Positions 7,127 through 8,808 of a stretch of DNA of 8,808 bases are shown in pieces (within the stretch, counting starts at the first letter, position 1; every line of letters starts with the position of its first letter). Location of the stretch: assembly GCA_964448645.1 (NCBI GenBank), contig CAYUZY010000084.1:1-8808 (forward strand), in the 5' to 3' direction. The translations under genes were made by a program, and so were the position numbers. Source of the DNA: GCA-2719315 sp964448645. GTDB taxonomy: Bacteria > Bacteroidota > Bacteroidia > Flavobacteriales > Flavobacteriaceae. The notes beneath the pieces are model-generated. The model worked only from the letters and a program-made list of their open reading frames with translations, was not told the DNA's origin and did not search any database.

Positions 7127-8137
7127 ATGGATAAAAGCAAATTAATAAAATTTGAATGTATAGATGCTTATACCGCTGGGAATCCTGTTAGGCTAGTTGT
7201 TGGACCTAAACCCAATTTAGATGGAAAAAACATTTCTGAAAAGCGTTTAAATTTTATAAATAATTTTGATTGGATTAGGACAGGTTTAATGTTTGAACCT
7301 CATGGACATGATATGATGAGTGGAAGTTTTTTTTATGAACCATCAAATCCAGATAATGATGTTTCAATTTTATTTATTGAAACTAGTGGTTGCCTTCCAA
7401 TGTGTGGTCATGGACTTATTGGAAGTATTACTGTATTAATAGAGGAAGGTTTAGTTATTCCTAAAGTTGAAGGGAAGATTAATGTTGAAACACCTGCTGG
7501 ACTAGTAAAAGCAAGATATAAGAAAGAAAATAACAAGGTTATATCAGTTAAATTTAATAATGTTGCTTCTTTTCTTGCAGCATCAAATTTATATGTTGAG
7601 AGTAATTTTTTAGGTAAGTTAAAAGTTGATGTGGCTTATGGAGGAAATTTTTATGCAATTGTTGATTTACAATCTAATTTTAAGGGAATTGAATATTATT
7701 CAGCTAGTGATTTAATTTCTTTTGGAAGAGATTTAAGAAAAAAAATTAATAAACTTCAAAATTTTGTTCATCCCATTGACAAAAACATTAAAATTTGTAC
7801 TCATGTTTTATGGAGTGGCAAAACTACTTCAGATAAGTTATGTTCTTCAAATGCTGTTTTTTATGGAGAAAAAGCTATTGATAGATCGCCATGTGGAACT
7901 GGCACATCTGCAAGATTAGCTCAGAAATACTTTAAAGGAGAGTTAAATTTAGGGCAAAAATTTATTCATAAAAGTATCATTGATTCTAAGTTTATAGGAC
8001 GTGTTGAAGAAGAAGTTTCAATAGGAAATTATAAAGGTATTATACCTAGTATTGAAGGAAATTCAAGAATAATAGGATATAATAAATTAATTTTTGATCC
8101 ATCAGATCCGTATTTTAGTGGTTTTCAGGTTATATAA
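7127..8137 (+). CDS. Proline racemase family protein, probably 4-hydroxyproline 2-epimerase
   Basis: This family inverts the alpha carbon of proline or hydroxyproline with two cysteines and no cofactor. The first catalytic cysteine is Cys93 in PMCGHGLIG (91-99) and the second is Cys256 in DRSPCGTGTSAR (252-263). Having both excludes the trans-3-hydroxyproline dehydratase branch, which replaces one with Thr. At 336 residues it is full length. Other family wording is DAYTAGNPVRLV (13-24), ETPAGLVKARY (121-131) and YGGNFYAIVD (171-180). The start fits the conserved N-terminal segment. The next gene, 9 bp downstream, encodes a FAD-dependent D-amino-acid dehydrogenase, which favours trans-4-L-hydroxyproline to cis-4-D-hydroxyproline epimerisation (LhpA/HypE role). 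Proline racemase remains possible because the sequence motifs alone do not separate the two. Confidence 0.93.
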   Translation: MDKSKLIKFECIDAYTAGNPVRLVVGPKPNLDGKNISEKRLNFINNFDWIRTGLMFEPHGHDMMSGSFFYEPSNPDNDVSILFIETSGCLPMCGHGLIGSITVLIEEGLVIPKVEGKINVETPAGLVKARYKKENNKVISVKFNNVASFLAASNLYVESNFLGKLKVDVAYGGNFYAIVDLQSNFKGIEYYSASDLISFGRDLRKKINKLQNFVHPIDKNIKICTHVLWSGKTTSDKLCSSNAVFYGEKAIDRSPCGTGTSARLAQKYFKGELNLGQKFIHKSIIDSKFIGRVEEEVSIGNYKGIIPSIEGNSRIIGYNKLIFDPSDPYFSGFQVI

Positions 8138-8146
8138 ACTTAAAGA

Positions 8147-8808
8147 TTGAAAAAAAAAGTAGTAATAGTTGGGGGTGGAATAATTGGATTTTCCTGTGCT
8201 TATTATTTAATTGAAGAGGGTCATGAGGTTGTACTGGTTGATAAAGACTCCTTCAATTCAGGAGCTTCCATTGTAAATGCTGGTTATATAATACCGAGTC
8301 ATATCATTCCATTAGCTTCCCCAGAAGTACTTAGAAAAGGAATAAAGTGGATGTTAAATTCTAATAGCCCTTTTTATATAAAACCAAGATTTAATAAAGA
8401 TTTGATTAATTGGGGAATTAACTTTATTAAGTCCTCTAACTTTAGACATGTTAATCGATCAATTAGTATAATAAAGAAGATAAATGAATTTAGTAAAGAA
8501 TTGTACTTTGAATTAAGAGATTCAAAAAAAATTGATATTAAGATTTATGAAAAAGGACTATTAATGGCTTTTAAAACATCTGAAGCAGAAAAAGAAGAAT
8601 TCAAAACAGCTAAAATAGCAAGGGAATTGGAAATGAATGTCCAAGAACTATCTCAGGATCAGGTAAACTCTATGCAGCCTAAAATTAGAATGAATATTAA
8701 AGGAGCTTTTTGGTATAAATCAGATGCACATTTGACTCCAGAAACTTTTATGAATAATTTAAAATCTTATTTGTTAAAAAAAGGCCTAAAAGTATATAAG
8801 GAAAATTT
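8147..8808 (+). CDS. FAD-dependent D-amino-acid dehydrogenase (DadA/D-hydroxyproline oxidase-like), 3' end beyond window
   Basis: Hand translation gives an open frame of 220 codons to the right edge. The start is TTG at 8147-8149: an in-frame TAA lies at 8141-8143 with only AGA between, and the encoded KKKVVIVGGGIIG places the Rossmann FAD-binding GxGxxG at residues 9-14, as expected at the N-terminus of this family. Asp32 in VVLVDKD fits the ribose-binding acidic residue. NAGYIIPSHIIPLASP (about 44-59) matches DadA-like flavoproteins. Full-length relatives are about 410-420 residues, so roughly half is present. By its position after the epimerase it probably oxidises cis-4-D-hydroxyproline or D-proline to the cyclic imine. 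It could also be a general D-amino-acid dehydrogenase. Nine A residues (8150-8158) directly follow the start codon. Confidence 0.92.
   Translation, partial: MKKKVVIVGGGIIGFSCAYYLIEEGHEVVLVDKDSFNSGASIVNAGYIIPSHIIPLASPEVLRKGIKWMLNSNSPFYIKPRFNKDLINWGINFIKSSNFRHVNRSISIIKKINEFSKELYFELRDSKKIDIKIYEKGLLMAFKTSEAEKEEFKTAKIARELEMNVQELSQDQVNSMQPKIRMNIKGAFWYKSDAHLTPETFMNNLKSYLLKKGLKVYKEN

Overview
The window is very AT-rich chromosomal DNA (G+C well below 35% by eye), densely coding and using the standard genetic code. It most resembles a Bacteroidota genome, probably a streamlined, possibly marine, flavobacterium. Four things point that way: a single-chain homodimer-type glycyl-tRNA synthetase with wording typical of that phylum; a divergent lipoprotein of a family I know mainly from Bacteroidota (SGGPKD and SbsA-type Ig-like start); no Shine-Dalgarno sequences; and TAnnTTTG promoter-like elements in the divergent gaps. 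No mobile element, CRISPR array, tRNA or rRNA gene is visible.

Layout. (1) 1-647, minus strand: 5' part of an Ig-like lipoprotein gene that runs off the left edge. It was recovered by hand translation of the minus strand. (2) 776-4125, plus strand: a tight three-gene unit, glyS - xth - tas (glycyl-tRNA synthetase, exonuclease III/AP endonuclease, Tas-type aldo/keto reductase), with gaps of 6 and 2 bp. The xth gene starts with TTG. (3) 6987-4130, minus strand: a membrane-anchored beta-lactamase-fold serine hydrolase, followed 29 bp later by a fused, two-domain dipeptide/oligopeptide-type ABC ATPase. The ATPase gene converges on tas with a 4-bp gap. (4) 7127-8808, plus strand: a proline racemase/4-hydroxyproline epimerase family gene with both catalytic cysteines. 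After 9 bp comes a FAD-dependent D-amino-acid dehydrogenase gene that starts with TTG and is cut by the right edge.

How the genes may work together. The epimerase and oxidase pair matches the first two steps of trans-4-hydroxyproline (or proline) catabolism: L-to-D epimerisation, then oxidation of the D-imino acid. The divergent hydrolase and peptide-type ABC ATPase could supply amino or imino acids from peptides or amides, but that link is inferred from adjacency only. The glyS-xth-tas unit is housekeeping. I see no clear novel system. The points most worth checking are a possible leaderless glyS transcript, TTG starts at two tightly packed downstream genes, a GC-rich hairpin inside xth, and a cluster of long A tracts in the linker of the fused ATPase.
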